Source: Blasia pusilla (taxonomy: Eukaryota > Marchantiophyta > Marchantiopsida > Blasiales). From it: a DNA stretch of 64,000 nucleotides. The notes under the pieces are model-generated. The model did no database searches. It worked only from the letters and a program-made list of their open reading frames with translations, and was not told the origin of the DNA. The translations under genes were made by a program, and so were the position numbers. The DNA is taken from positions 21,762,001 to 21,826,000 of the forward strand of contig CM114271.1 of NCBI GenBank assembly GCA_050084515.1. The letters run 5' to 3'. The first letter of the stretch is position 1, and each line of letters opens with the position of its first letter. Of the stretch, positions 46,346 through 59,095 are shown piece after piece.

Positions 46346-46948
46346 TCACGGTTTCGTTTTCTTCGTAACAGCTGATACAATAGCCCCGGCCATGAAAATC
46401 CCCAATGCTGGCTGAAAGACAGACGGCCAGAGAGGCAGCCACGCATCAACCAGTTTCGCGGACTTCAAGAAAGTCTGTTCTCCAACACCAGCCACGAGCC
46501 ACGCTAGAATAAACAGAATAAAGAAAAAATCCGCGACCAGAATCTTCTCAACGACGTTTCGCATCAATACTCCCCTCTTCTCGGCACTCTCATCTTCCCC
46601 TCTCCTATCGTAAGGTCGACTCAATTCCTTCTTCACTTCCTCCTCCTTCGCCAACCGTTGGATATCCTTCTCCAAACTCAAAGTCTGAAGAATCTCGTCG
46701 TCGAATGTACCAACCTCATCGGACGATTGAAGCTCCTTTCTCCATAATTGTTGTCCTTTGCTCTGTCCGTCGCTCACACCACCACCGTCGCCCTCGCCCT
46801 TCGCAAACAACCATACCTTGCGTGCACCACCGGCGGCACTAACTCGTCGCCGTAGCGGTGAGAATCCCAGGGGAGAGCTGTGAGCGCTTTCAACTCGTGG
46901 GGGAATTCGAAATCCGCCGATGGACAACCCAACGCACCGAGCTTCCAT
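46346..46948 (-). CDS. Predicted plastid membrane protein, two transmembrane segments
   Basis: A single-exon minus frame opens at 47059 (237 codons). I prefer the internal Met at 46948, giving 200 residues, because the sequence from there (MEARCVGLSIGGFRIPPRVE..., Ser/Arg-rich and poor in acidic residues for about 50 residues) looks like a plastid transit peptide; the longer start would place acidic residues first. A charged middle region (DEILQTLSLEKDIQRLAKEE) is followed by two hydrophobic segments at about residues 136-156 (ILVADFFFILFILAWLVAGVG) and 172-194, ending in a lysine-rich tail KKTKP. I recall similar uncharacterised proteins in plants but cannot name one. Function is unknown; plastid location is inferred from the N-terminus alone. 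No frameshift or stop interrupts it. Confidence 0.72.
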   Translation of the reverse strand: MEARCVGLSIGGFRIPPRVESAHSSPLGFSPLRRRVSAAGGARKVWLFAKGEGDGGGVSDGQSKGQQLWRKELQSSDEVGTFDDEILQTLSLEKDIQRLAKEEEVKKELSRPYDRRGEDESAEKRGVLMRNVVEKILVADFFFILFILAWLVAGVGEQTFLKSAKLVDAWLPLWPSVFQPALGIFMAGAIVSAVTKKTKP

Positions 46949-47270
46949 GACATCTATGCTTCGAACTTTCGGTACCCGGAGGTCAGATTCCCGAGATGAA
47001 ATCGATGATTCCGGAAGCCTTTGATCCGGGTACCACGAAGTAAGCGAACCCGGCGTCAAGGGAGTTAAGCATCACCCTCCCAGGTGGAAAGTGGATCACC
47101 GATAGATCCATTCCATATATCCCCCTCGACGAGTTGAATCGTGGATGGGTTCCACGCGGAAGAACACGTCATTTTATATTTATTTACGGCCATTACATGC
47201 TGCATTCGTTTTAAACTCTAGCCTCTGCCCACTCTCTCTCCCCTTTAGAATATTTGGCTGTTCCACATGT

Positions 47271-47290
47271 CCACGTGGAAGGTGACGTGA
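47271..47290. promoter_or_regulatory. G-box and TGACGTGA pair upstream of plastid-protein gene
   Basis: A perfect CCACGTGG (47271-47278) and a TGACGTGA (47283-47290) sit about 325-340 bp upstream of the preferred start at 46948. ACGT-core pairs of this kind are common bZIP sites in light- or stress-regulated plant promoters. The placement suits the minus-strand gene, but activity is inferred only. Confidence 0.45.
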
Positions 47291-47299
47291 TGTTTTCCT

Positions 47300-48586
<1,287 letters not shown>

Positions 48587-48974
48587 CAAGCGGTAGATGA
48601 CCAAGAGGTTAGTTGAACAAACATAAGGTCCTCTTGAAGAGGTCTTGGGTTCAACTCTCCCCTTAGACAATGGGGGGCGGTCTCAACCCCAGGGCAGTGG
48701 CGTCCCCTACCTAGGGCATGGATGGTCCATGTTCGAGAGAGAGAATGCCTTGTGTGCCTTTCATGTGTGTGCCTTGACTATGCTCCCAGGTTAAAAATCT
48801 GGATAAAATTCAGGCCTTCACAAAAAGGAAAAAAAAAAACAAAAACCAAATCTCTTGAGTGAGAACCCCAAATCTAGATGTGAAGGTGCCATGTCGGATG
48901 CGATGTCAATTTTACATATGTGGAAGGGGTCCCATAAGCCAGATCGGCTTCCCGTGGACTAATAATCTACTCTA

Positions 48975-48980
<6 letters not shown>
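48587..48980. other. Spacer between two microsatellites
   Basis: The stretch has no gene. It contains GAGAGAGAGAATGCC and an A-rich run at about 48820-48845. A poly(A)-like run could mark a retroposed sequence end, but I cannot identify it. Confidence 0.35.

Positions 48981-49063
<83 letters not shown>
48981..49063. repeat. (TC)n microsatellite, 83 bp
   Basis: An uninterrupted TC run ends at 49063, directly at the left edge of a family L LTR fragment. In the intact family L copy the corresponding place (4060-4075) is only a short CT tract. Confidence 0.97.
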
Positions 49064-49064
<1 letters not shown>

Positions 49065-49192
49065 AAAACCTACTCTCCTAATGAGAAGCTTGGGTTACAC
49101 ACACAAGGCAAAGAGGATCATAGCTCCGCCGCCTCATTCCAAGAGGTTCAACAAAGAGAGAATGAGCTCTCAAGCTCTCTCTCTCTTGGAGC
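49064..49192 (+). mobile_element. LTR-like family L fragment, third copy
   Basis: From CCTACTCTCCTAATGAGAAG to CAAGCTCTCTCTCTCTTGGA it matches 4088-4214 of the first family L copy, including TTCAACAAAGAGAGAATGAG. The match ends where gypsy family B sequence begins. Confidence 0.85.
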
Positions 49193-50690
49193 TTGATGGC
49201 TGTCTTGATATTTGATGGAAATTTTTCCTATTACATATAGGGGTAGGGTTCTAGGATATGATCTAACTCTATCTCCATAAAGCTTCCACTCTCGAGTCTT
49301 CACAATATTTTCTCTCCAATCTACCTTTGGATTGTATTATTCCATCTAAGGCAACCCAAGATAACATCATAACGTGCTAATGGAATGACCTTCAACTCCA
49401 ACTTCTCATGATAATTTCCTATCTTCAACCCTACACTTTGAGGAAGCTTCTCAATTCTTTCTGTGTGCCCATTTGGAAATTCTACCTCTTCATTTTGATC
49501 CCTCTCTAAAGCTAAGCCCAACGTCATAGCTATTGCTCTTAGAAGGAAGTTTTATGTTGCACTAGAATCAATCAATACTCTAACTTGGGACCCTTCTACT
49601 TCCCCATCTATGACAATCAAATAGGTTTCCCTTCTCTTCAAACCATTTACCTCCATATGTTTGTGTCGATCCTCACCTTTTCTCATTTTCGTAGAACCAA
49701 TATATCCACGAGGCAAGATTACTAGTAGTTGGAGTTTCTCCAAGGTCCCCCTTATTTGTCATCTTCATGCATGTTCCCCCTTCAAGATAATTAACAGGGC
49801 GATCATATGGCCTATTTTTTAACCTACAAAAGCAACAATTTATGGCCATAGCTACCACAATGAAAATATTGGCGTGTATCTCTCTGGACTTCAAATTCTC
49901 TCCCTCCTCTAGGAATCCTAGGCCCGTCAGTTCAAGGAGCGATCCTTCATATGTTGGGGTTCTCATCTCTCTATATTGGCATCCTTCCATTAAACCTTCA
50001 TGGTGCATAACCATCTTGTGCTCAAAGTTTATCCAACTCCATGGGTGTGGGTCTATAATGCTTGTTCATAGAAGCAAGCATTATAGATCACTTCATTGAT
50101 ATCCTTTGGGTTATTTAGAATCATTTCTTGACTCATCTTCCTCTTCAAACCTCTCTTGAATAGATCAAGGGCTTCCATCCTCCTCACGTCATGGATTTAT
50201 ATGTGTAGGTCACAAAAATCCTCGATGTAGTCCTCAACATTATCTTTCTCCTCCAGTCACCATAGTTTCATTCTAGTAGGAAGGATGGGATCCACAACTT
50301 GAAAATTCTTCAGTAGGCCTTGCTTCATTCCACTCCATATGATTTATTGACTCACAATCAAGGACCTCTCCCATCCTTAATACCATGTCAATGATCGATC
50401 TATTAACCAAGACCTCAAAAACACCCCTACAATATAATCATCGATGTTGAAAAGGTATAAATGAATTTCCATACGAGTGATCCAATCCTTTAATACCCCC
50501 ATGACTTGACTTCCTTTGTATAGTTCTACCTTGCATGCCTTTTTCATTTTCAATATCAATGACGGTTGGGCATTCATCTCTATCACTCTTTGCGTTGTAT
50601 AGGCCTTCAATGCTTGTGCCCTTAAGGTTTCCTCACTCTTCCCAGAAGTCAAGGCACTCGTGATTTCCATCTCCATCCACCCGTCAGAAG

Positions 50691-50767
<77 letters not shown>

Positions 50768-50950
50768 ATATTTTTGACTAAAGCAACATCTTGCACTAAC
50801 TCTTGGACTTTGTTTTGACTTTGATCAAATGCAACTCTAAACTCTCTCAATTCACGAATCATATCCCTCAGAGTTTCTTCCATTATCACTTTGACTTTCC
50901 CTTGACTCCTTACTACCATTTTAATAAGGTCAAGATATACAATTGTCAAT
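49193..50950 (-). mobile_element. Ty3/gypsy family B, gag-protease copy
   Basis: The minus strand repeats the gag-protease part of the element at 17600. The protease end near 49350 has LARYDVILGCLRWNN. At about 49565 the string VRVLIDSSAT shows DSS where DSG is expected, followed by a break. Gag is at 50377-50949, starting MTIVYLDLIKM and containing a coiled-coil-like REFRVAFDQSQNKVQELVQD. A GA microsatellite inside gag encodes a long Arg-Glu run. No RT or integrase is present. Confidence 0.8.
50693..50763. repeat. (CT)n microsatellite inside gypsy gag frame
   Basis: The 71-bp CT run reads as GA on the minus strand and lies in frame within the 190-codon gag frame, so it encodes about a dozen Arg-Glu pairs without breaking the frame. 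At the matching place in family B at 17.6 kb, gag is too decayed to compare. Confidence 0.95.
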
Positions 50951-51364
50951 TTTGCACAATAGGGATTACAAAAGGCAATGTCAACGCAATGACTTCATCA
51001 TAATACTCTTAACCAAACTTTCTCACCATAACTCTCTATATACTATCTTGGATTGACAAACCATATGGATAATACATCGAGTATTAAAAGACACGTGTGG
51101 GGGCATATTCAAATCCATTCACCATATCCAGTTTAAAAATATATATATAAATAGTGCAATCCCACACACAATCATATGGAATAATTGGGAGGATCACCTG
51201 GAAGTGAGACTCCATCACTTGTGTCAAGAAAAGTTTTCTAAAGTGATATACGAGGTATCTTGTAAACTAGTGTTTATCTACATACAAGAGTTCGATGGTG
51301 AACAAATTTAAAATTGGAAAATTAGGAATCACTCTCGCTCTCCTTCTATCCGTTACTTGTAACA
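50951..51364. other. Unassigned spacer
   Basis: AT-rich DNA between two transposon pieces. No motif was seen. Confidence 0.35.
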
Positions 51365-51820
51365 CAACCCCAAAGCAGCTTCGATGGCATGATACTTTGA
51401 TGTTGATGAATATGGAGCTAATCCACAATCCGGGGAAAGACAATGTCATTCCATATACGTTAAGTCGTAGGGATGAGCAAATGCCATCGACGACACAAGT
51501 GTTGAGAGCAATGTTCCCTAATGAAACATAACTGGAAAGATGGATTCGTAAAGGATACATGAAGGATGCGCAAGCGAGGAATACCCTGGGAAGTTGAAGC
51601 GGGGCGAGAAGGTGGCCAATCTATGTTTGAGACACGACTTGCTAAGGTTTAAGCAAAGTAGGATCTATGTAGGCCAAGGCAAGCTACGGACCAAGGTGTT
51701 CGTGGAATGTCATGATGGACCTTTGGTAGGACACAAAGGGGAGAAATCCACTCTTGTTGTTTTGGCCAAGAGGTTCTTTTGGCCCAACATGAAGGAAGAT
51801 ATTGCTCAATATGTGAAAAC
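51365..51820 (+). mobile_element. Ty3/gypsy family A fragment (RNase H end to integrase zinc finger)
   Basis: The plus strand matches about 57100-57550 of the large family A element. TPKQLRWHDTL is followed by LIHNPGKDNVIP, then RIYVGQGKLRTKVF and VECHDGPLVGHKGEKSTL, with the H2C2 integrase finger region beginning. It runs without a gap into copia sequence at about 51821. Confidence 0.9.
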
Positions 51821-53810
51821 CATTTCCACAAGAGTCCAGCAATAGATCAAAGGCTCCTCTAGAGCTGATTCATGCTGACCTCTGTGGTAAAATGAGAACA
51901 GTGGCATTAGATGGTTCTTCCTACTTCTTTTTAGTTGTCGTTGATTATAGTAGGAAGATGTGGGTGTATTTCCTTCGTGATAAGGCAAGTGCTTTTGGAA
52001 AATTTAAAGTATGGCATAAGTTGGTTGAGAATGAGATATGAAAGAAGGTACAGAAGCTTCGCAGCGATCAAGGAAGAGAATTCAAAAAATATTTGGGGGA
52101 GCATGGAATCAAGCGACAGTTTACTACAATACATACACCACAATAAAATGGAGTTGTTGAGAGTCAAAACCGTACAGTGGTGGAGATGGCAGGATGTATG
52201 ATGCAAGCAAAAGGTTTGACAGAAGGATTTTGGGTTGAATCTGTTAATATTGCCGTTTACATTCTAAATAGAAGTGCTACCAAGTCAGTGCAAGGCATGA
52301 CTCCTCATCAATCATATTGAGGTAAGGTAACATCAGTCTAACATTTCAAGACTTTTGGTAGTGAGTGCTTTGTACATATTTCTGAAGCATCCATGACCAA
52401 GCTGGATTCCAAGAGTAGGAAAATGCATCTTTATGGGATACAGTGATGAGTCTAAAGCTTATTGCCTATGGTATCCTAAGGCAAAGGAGATACTTGTGAG
52501 TCGTGATGTGGTGTTCCAAGAACAACCTTGTCAAGTGGCGGATATCAGTGGTCCGTCCACATTATCATCAAACAAAGAGATAACCCACCTGAGCACACCA
52601 CCAATATTACACCAGATCATCAAGAAGAAGATTTTGGTGATGATTACAAAGAGCAACCTCCTCTTCCACTACGGTCGTCATACCCTAAGTGGATAAAGTA
52701 GCTCTGGGATGGTAAGGATCCACTAGCAACCGATGAAGTTGTTAGACATCCAAGGAGATCCAAGAGACTAGAGGAGCAGAAAATAGCTTCCGCACATCTC
52801 ATCAACATGGCCTTGATGACATAGGTCTTGAAGGTGAAAGAGCCATCATGCTTGGATGAGGCCCTTGCTCATCCTCAATGGAGAGAGGCCATGCAGATGG
52901 AGATGGACGCTATTTAAAGAAATGAAACTTGAACTTTGGTTGAGAAGCCAAAGGATAGGAAGATAATACACACCAAGTGGGTGTACAAGACCAAGTATAA
53001 GTCGGACGGTACATTGGATAAATTCAAAGCGAGATTGGTTGCACAATGATGTTCACAAATTAAAAGTTTTGACTACTATGAGACTTTTGCTCCTACTGCA
53101 AGGATGACATCCATTCGAATTGTTCTAGCGGTGGCATGAAAAAGATGTTGGTCTGTATGCCAATACGATGTGAAGTCTGCCTTTCTGAACGGGAGTCTCA
53201 AGGAGGAGGTGTATGTATCTAAATCACCAAGTTTTGAGACACGTGGATAAGAAGAGAAAGTGTGTTTTCTTCATCAAGCATTGTATGGATTGAAGCAAGC
53301 CCCAAGGGTATGGTATCAACGAATAGATACATTCTTCCAAGAGAAGGGTCTCATCAAAAGTCTGTTAATAGCAAATTTGTGTGGGATGGGATATATATGT
53401 TGATAGTCCTGTATATGGATGATTTAATCATCATAGGAGACCACAGTAAGAAAATAGAGGAAATGAAGGGAGTGTTGAAATCTGAGTTTGAAATGTTAGA
53501 TTTAGGTCTTTTCCACTACTTTATTGCGCTAAAGATTTGGCAACAGTCAGATTCTATTTCTCTCTCTCAGCAAAAGTATGCTAGAGAAATCTTGAAGGCA
53601 TTTGGGATGACCGAATGTAAGGGAGTGGTTTCGCCAATGGAGATAGAATTGAAACTCTCAATGGAGGATGTTTCACTAGTGGTAGATGAAAAGTTGTACA
53701 AAAAGCTTGTAGGTAGTTTGATATTTTTGTGTAACACTAGACCAGACATTAGCTTCATTGTGGGAGTGTTCAATAGAATCTCAACTAAGCCTTGTGAGAA
53801 TCATGGGAAG
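51821..53810 (+). mobile_element. Ty1/copia family C2, integrase and reverse transcriptase
   Basis: Integrase pieces carry the catalytic triad in LELIHADLCGKM (51865), KLRSDQGREF (52055) and GVVESQNRTV (52155), with one stop just before NGVVES. The integrase C-terminus and link follow to about 52520 (AKEILVSRDVVFQEQ). Reverse transcriptase starts near 52965 (HTKWVYKTKYKSDGTLDKFKA), then QYDVKSAFLNGSLKEEVY (53160), ALYGLKQAPRVWYQR (53280) and the active site VLYMDDLIIIGDH (53410). The RNase H start LYKKLVGSLIFL is near 53700. Stops and a frameshift near 53370 break it. No LTR, gag or protease is attached. Confidence 0.9.
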
Positions 53811-53899
53811 GTAGGGATGCGTTGTCGTGTCGAGAGCCTTTCTTCGAGTAAGGGCAAGCCTTCTAGCTACGGTAGACGTGATCGATGCAAGGTGAACTC
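53811..53899. other. Junction between copia and unknown repeat
   Basis: After CENHG the copia frame loses similarity. The sequence to about 53900 is unassigned. Confidence 0.3.
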
Positions 53900-54224
53900 T
53901 CCAAGAAGTTCTCATTTTTCAATACAAAATTATTATGTATACTCTTCATTCTCTCACAACACGTATAAAAAATGGAAGTGTCGAGGCGATCACTTCTTCG
54001 TAATATTGGAGCCCGAAATTCCTATCTATAAAATCCTATAAATTACTTTATGCTTGTACACGAGGAAGATAGCACAACTAGTGTTAAAGCCTACTTGAGC
54101 AGGCCTATTGACGTCCATGGATTGCTATGTAAGGACATACAAAGTACAATCCCATGTCCTTCCATATGTGATGATAGGAAGAATCACCGGAGTTGGAGAT
54201 TGCATGACCTGGTTCATGAACGTC
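53900..54224 (-). pseudogene. Unknown protein-like repeat, copy 2 (truncated)
   Basis: The minus strand matches 13750-14030 of copy 1, including the region for FLVYKHK and for the string around CATGACCTGGTTCATGAA. The match runs right up to 54224, where the gypsy A LTR begins at 54225, so the gypsy element inserted into this repeat. The rest of the repeat beyond the gypsy is not found at 61.3 kb. Confidence 0.6.
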
Positions 54225-55890
54225 TGTCGCGCCCCTACTCTCCTTGAACGTCAATCTTTAGTATTGTGGAAGCGTACATTCAGTAGGACACGATCTCATC
54301 GCCGATCTGTACCCAAACACACACTCTCGTTAGTCGGGTCCGGGCCAACCAGCGTTCCAACCCACCGAGTTCTCACTCGGCGTCTCATCAAGCTCAACCT
54401 TCCTTAATTCCTAGTTTCCAAAACATGGCAAGTCCTTCAAGACTTGGAACAGACTTCCTGGTTAGTCCGAGGGGATCAAACGCACACTTGGCGCCTAGCA
54501 ATCCCAACTATTCAACGGACCTCGTGTGAGTTCCAAACAGAGACCCAAGTAATTGAGTCGCGGGATGAAATCCAAGAGGGATGTCTAAAATCGCCTCAAT
54601 AGACTTGGTGCAGGTTTTCCAACCCAACCCCCAAACTCGCGTTCCGTTCCATGCCCTTGAGCCGCCCCGTGGCGCCCAAAGTGGGGTTCGAGTTCCAAGC
54701 ACTTTCGGAGACCTTCCCCCTTACTAGTACTTCTGGGGTTCTCCAATAACACCCCCCCCTTTGGAAAAGGAGGGTCGGGCCCTTCATCGTGGCCCTCAAC
54801 CTGACTCTACTTACAGTCGTTTCCGGGTTGTTTCTCAGCCGCTGCTTATGCGTTTGTAGAGATCTTTAGTGCGTTTGAACTGGCTTTCCATAAGCCTTCC
54901 AAGGCACCCTTTTTCAATCCAAACGCATCTTGGCGCTAAAATTTATGGTTATAAATACAGTCGAAAACTCTCAAACGCTAGTGGCGTTCCAAATCCGGAT
55001 TCTTCCTTTGGCAACCCACTTTCTAGACTCGACTCCTTTCAAGTCTTATTCCGTGTTTGGTCTAGGTTTCTCGGTCGCGACCACAACATCTGAAACGCGA
55101 AGCCTCGCTTGCGTCTCGTCTCTTGTCTCTTCTTCGAGACTACTCCAATGCGCAAACCATCTTAGCGTGAGTCCGCTAATGTTCCGATGTTCCGCTTGGC
55201 ACTCGTTTGGTCATGAGGGTTGCAACACTCACCCCTCTTTAGAGATTGATGCCCTCATCAACGTAAACCTTGGTTACGTCAAGTCTCTTGGGCAGCCTAC
55301 CCCTTGATATTGAATTGCGTTCTGGTGGCTAACCCGCAATTCCTCTTAGTCTACAGTTGTCGCTTTGCACCACTTAGAATTATTAGCCTCTCCTCTTTGA
55401 TAAGCTTGGACTCGTTCCAAAGAACTAACCTATCAAATAAGCTAACTAAATCTGCAACCTTAGACTCTTCTGGCCCATTCCTGTAAACATCACACCTGTT
55501 TCTCTGGTCTACAAATCGTACTACTATCGGGTTGCTCTCGTATTCAACTTAGGCGCGTCACTAAGTTTACTCATGTAGCCACAAGTAAGATCACCCCAAG
55601 CCCCAAGACAAACTTTATCTACCCCGCCGACGCTAGGGCGAGCCCGAGTGTAATCCAACACAAGGTCCTGTTCTAGGTGCTTATCCACATACGAGCTCTC
55701 ACCTCAAATACTCCTTGTCTGTCCTCTTGACTTACATCCTAAGCCTACGATGAACGACTCATAGCCATGCACTACCACATACAAATTGCAATCAACTCTG
55801 GCATCGAATCTCCAAATCCATACACTCCTTTATTGCAACACTAGCATATTCTAGTTACAATGGCCTTCGGCCCAAGATTCCAATGGTTAC
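54225..55890 (-). repeat. 3' LTR of gypsy family A
   Basis: The lower-coordinate terminus TGTCGCGCC at 54225 is firm because the same terminus at 60517 sits against the primer site. The upper end is inferred near 55890 (TGGTTACA on the plus strand), where minus-strand purines AAGGAGAAG just beyond it could be the polypurine tract. The chromodomain frame ends at 55918. A TATAAATA lies at about 54948 on the plus strand. Confidence 0.7.
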
Positions 55891-55917
55891 AAGTCATGTC
55901 TCTAGCTTCTCCTTGTA

Positions 55918-57546
55918 CTAACGTATGTGCTTCACTTGCGTTCGCTTGAAGTCTCGCAACAACTCTTGCGCGTTTTCCAAATCCGCCTCCGCAATCCAAG
56001 TTGCCTCCATCACATGGTAGCCCTTCCATTTAACCAAGTATTCATACTTGTTGGCTTGACGCCTCGAATGTAAGATGGTCTCCACCTCAAACTCCGGCTC
56101 TTTATTTATGATCATCAGGTGCGGCCTCACCACCCGTCTCTGCTCGAAACGTCCATTATCTTGAAGATATTTCTTCAACAATGACACATGAAAGGTCGGG
56201 TGAATCTTGAACTCGATCGGCAGCCCCAAAGTATACACATCCTCAAACGGGTTTGCCACAATCACGTACGGTCTAGCATACTTGGCAGACAGCTTTGCAG
56301 ACAACTCTTTCGGAAGAGTGAGATTCTTCACACTCAACCACACTTGATCTCCAACTTGGAATCGTACTTGGCGCCGACTCTTGTTAGCATGCTTAACATA
56401 CCTCATTTGAGCCTTTGCAAGACTTCGCCTTGCTCGCTCTTCCCGTTCTTGCATCTCTACCAACAAACCTTCTACCGTCGCTTGTCGTATTTGTGCCAAT
56501 GTAGTACCCTTCGAAAGGGCTAGGTCAAGAGGCCCTTTTGGCTCTCGTCCATTTTCCAAGAGAAACGGAGATTTTCCAGTTGCAGAATGCTTGGTCGAGT
56601 TGTAGTAGTACTCCGCCATGCTCACCCACTTGACCCAATCTTGTTGATCAGCACTGACATAATTCCTTAAGTACTGATTCACGATTGAGTTTACCTTTTC
56701 AGTCTGTCCATCCGTCTGTGGATGGAAAGCCGTACTGAAACTCAGCTTGGTCTTAAACCTCCTGAACAAGTGCTTCCAAAAAGCACTGGTAAACTTTGGA
56801 TCTCGATCTCAAAAAATGCTCCTCGGCAAACCGTGAGCATGCCACCAGCTATCGAGAAAGAGTTGCGACGTCGTATAAGCTGTTGCGGAATCCATCGTCG
56901 GCACGAATCTTGCCAACTTGCTAAACCGATCAACAATCACAAGTATAGCGTTGTATCCCTTAGATTTCGGAAGACTCGTGATGAAATCCATACTCACACT
57001 TTGCAAGGGTCCTTCTGGGATCGGCAAGGGATGCAACAAGCCTTGTTTCTTATCGAAAGAAACTCTATTTGCTTGGCAGGACACACAGGTCTTCACATAT
57101 TGAGCAACATCCTCTTTCATGTTGGGCCAAAAGAACCGCTTCGACAGAACAGCCAGCGTAGATTTCTCTCCTTTATGTCTTGCCAAGGGTCCGTCGTGAC
57201 ACTCCGCTAACAATTTGGTTCGCATTCTGCCTTGCCCTACATAGATTCTACTCTGCTTGAACCTTAGTAAACCGTGCCCCAAATTTATGTTGGCCATCTT
57301 CTCACCCTGCTTCAACTTCCTCAGGTACTCCCCTACATGAGCATCCTTCATATATCCTTCACGAATCCTTCTTTCCAAGTGTGTTTCTTTAGGGAACATT
57401 GCTCTCAAGACCTGTGTCGTCGATGGCATGTGTTCCTCCTTGCGACTCAACGCATTTGGAATCACATTATCTTTACATGGCTTGTGAATCAACTCAATAT
57501 CCATCAGCGCCAAGGTATCATGCCATCGCAGTTGTTTCGGTGTCAC
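55918..57546 (-). pseudogene. Gypsy A integrase with C-terminal chromodomain
   Basis: Two minus frames in the same register make this up (57546-56809 and 56769-55918). The H2C2 finger covers HDGPLARHKGEKSTL to CVSCQ. Catalytic parts are SMDFITSLPKSKGYNAILV, DRDPKFTSAFW and HPQTDGQTEKVNS. The GPF/GPY-like region is replaced by KYARPYVIV. The tail holds a chromodomain, EFEVETILHSRR then YEYLVKWKGYHVMEATWIAE, of the type that guides chromoviruses to heterochromatin. A TGA in a T run (IF-stop-DRDP, about 56815) separates the halves. Confidence 0.9.
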
Positions 57547-57559
57547 TCGATCCTAGGTC

Positions 57560-58573
57560 TCAAAATATATTATCGGTGAATACTCGAGTCCTGTGGAGCC
57601 CTAGATAATGCCGCCACTTCCTCAAGCAATGTACCACCGCAAACAACTCTTTCTCGTGAGTGGGCCATCTCCTTTTAGTATCGCTAAGCTTCTTGCTCTC
57701 GTACGTTACAGGTCTCCCTTCTTGCACCAACATTCCTGCAACCGCGAAATCACTAGCATCGGTATGCACTTCGAACGGTTTGTCAAACTCCGGCAACTTC
57801 AATACTGGTTCTTGCGATAGAATCTGCTTCACTCAGCTGAATGCCTCATTAACTTCGTGGGTCCAAGTCATGTTTGCAAACTTTGTTGTCCAATCCGTGA
57901 GAGGTCTCATAATTCCCGAAAAGTTTTTCACATAAGTGCGATAGAACTGCACCGCACCTATGAACCTCCTCATCCCCTTTACAGTGGATGGGGGTTCCCA
58001 CTCGACAATCGCTTTCACCTTCTCCATGTCCGTACTAACGCCATCTGCACTAATCACGTGACCCAAGAATTTGATTTTGCTCAAACCAAATTTGCTCTAC
58101 TCTACATTCGCATACAGCTGATTTGCCCTTAGCTTAGACAAGACCACTCTCACATGTCGAACGTGCTCCTCTAGTGACTTCGAATAGATAAGTATGTCAT
58201 CAATATAGATGATAACATACTCATCAATTTCCTTGTGAAAAATGGAGTTCATCAATGTGGTGAACGTCGGAGGCGCGTAACATAGACCGGAAGGCATCAC
58301 TACAAACTCAAAGGAACCGTATCTTGTCCTACACGCAGTCTTCTCCACATCTGCCTCGGCAATCTGGATCTGGTAATATCCTGACTTCAAGTCAATCCTA
58401 CTGAAATATCTCGCGCTTGCCAGCTTATCGAAGAGATCATCTATCCTCGGAAGAGGATAATTGTTCCGAACCGTCACTTTATTCAACGCACGGTAATCAA
58501 CACACAACCTCATCTTTCCATCCTTCTTCTTTACAAAAAGAACATGTGCTCCATAAGATGACTTTCTTGACAT
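57560..58573 (-). pseudogene. Gypsy A reverse transcriptase and RNase H
   Basis: RT motifs are intact in 58573-58097: [46 protein letters not shown] and the active site [11 protein letters not shown]. Two stops then follow (about 58096 and 57834). RNase H begins FEVHTDASDFAVAGML and includes TYESKKLSDTKRRWPTHEKE. It ends at a stop (Gln to stop in ETQ) and an 11-bp deletion compared with the fragment at 5100. The usual stretch of about 30 residues before SYGAHVLF seems missing. Confidence 0.9.
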
Positions 58574-59095
58574 CCTAATGTAATGCTTTTGAAGGCGGTT
58601 GGGAACCAGGTATGATCTCTATCTTATGATCGACGGCTCTATGTGGCGGAAATTCAGTCGGAAGCTCATTTGTCAAGACATCCTCAAACTCCTTGACCAC
58701 TTCCTAGAGTGGTTCTAGGATTCCCCTTGAAGCAGTGTCCTGATCTCTGCTTATTCTGCTTGTAGCCTCCTCCACTTGTCTCATCAAGCAGAGAAACCAT
58801 CCTCCAACTCGGTCATGCTCCTCCTTGTAATCGAGTTCACTAACTCCTTTTTCGCTGGAACCTCATGGACCAACCGCACCTGTAACCGTTTGCCTTTTAG
58901 CAAGACGCTCAACCTCAAGGGTCTACGTCTTAACTCCACCTCATACGCATCTAGGAATGTATTCCCCAAGACTCCCTCAATGCCATCCATTTTGCACAGA
59001 ATGAAATTCTCCTTCAACTCGAATACCCCACATCCTACGGTCAAACCCAAGACCAATTCAGAAGTCCGATGAGACTTGCCTCTTGCAAATCCTAC

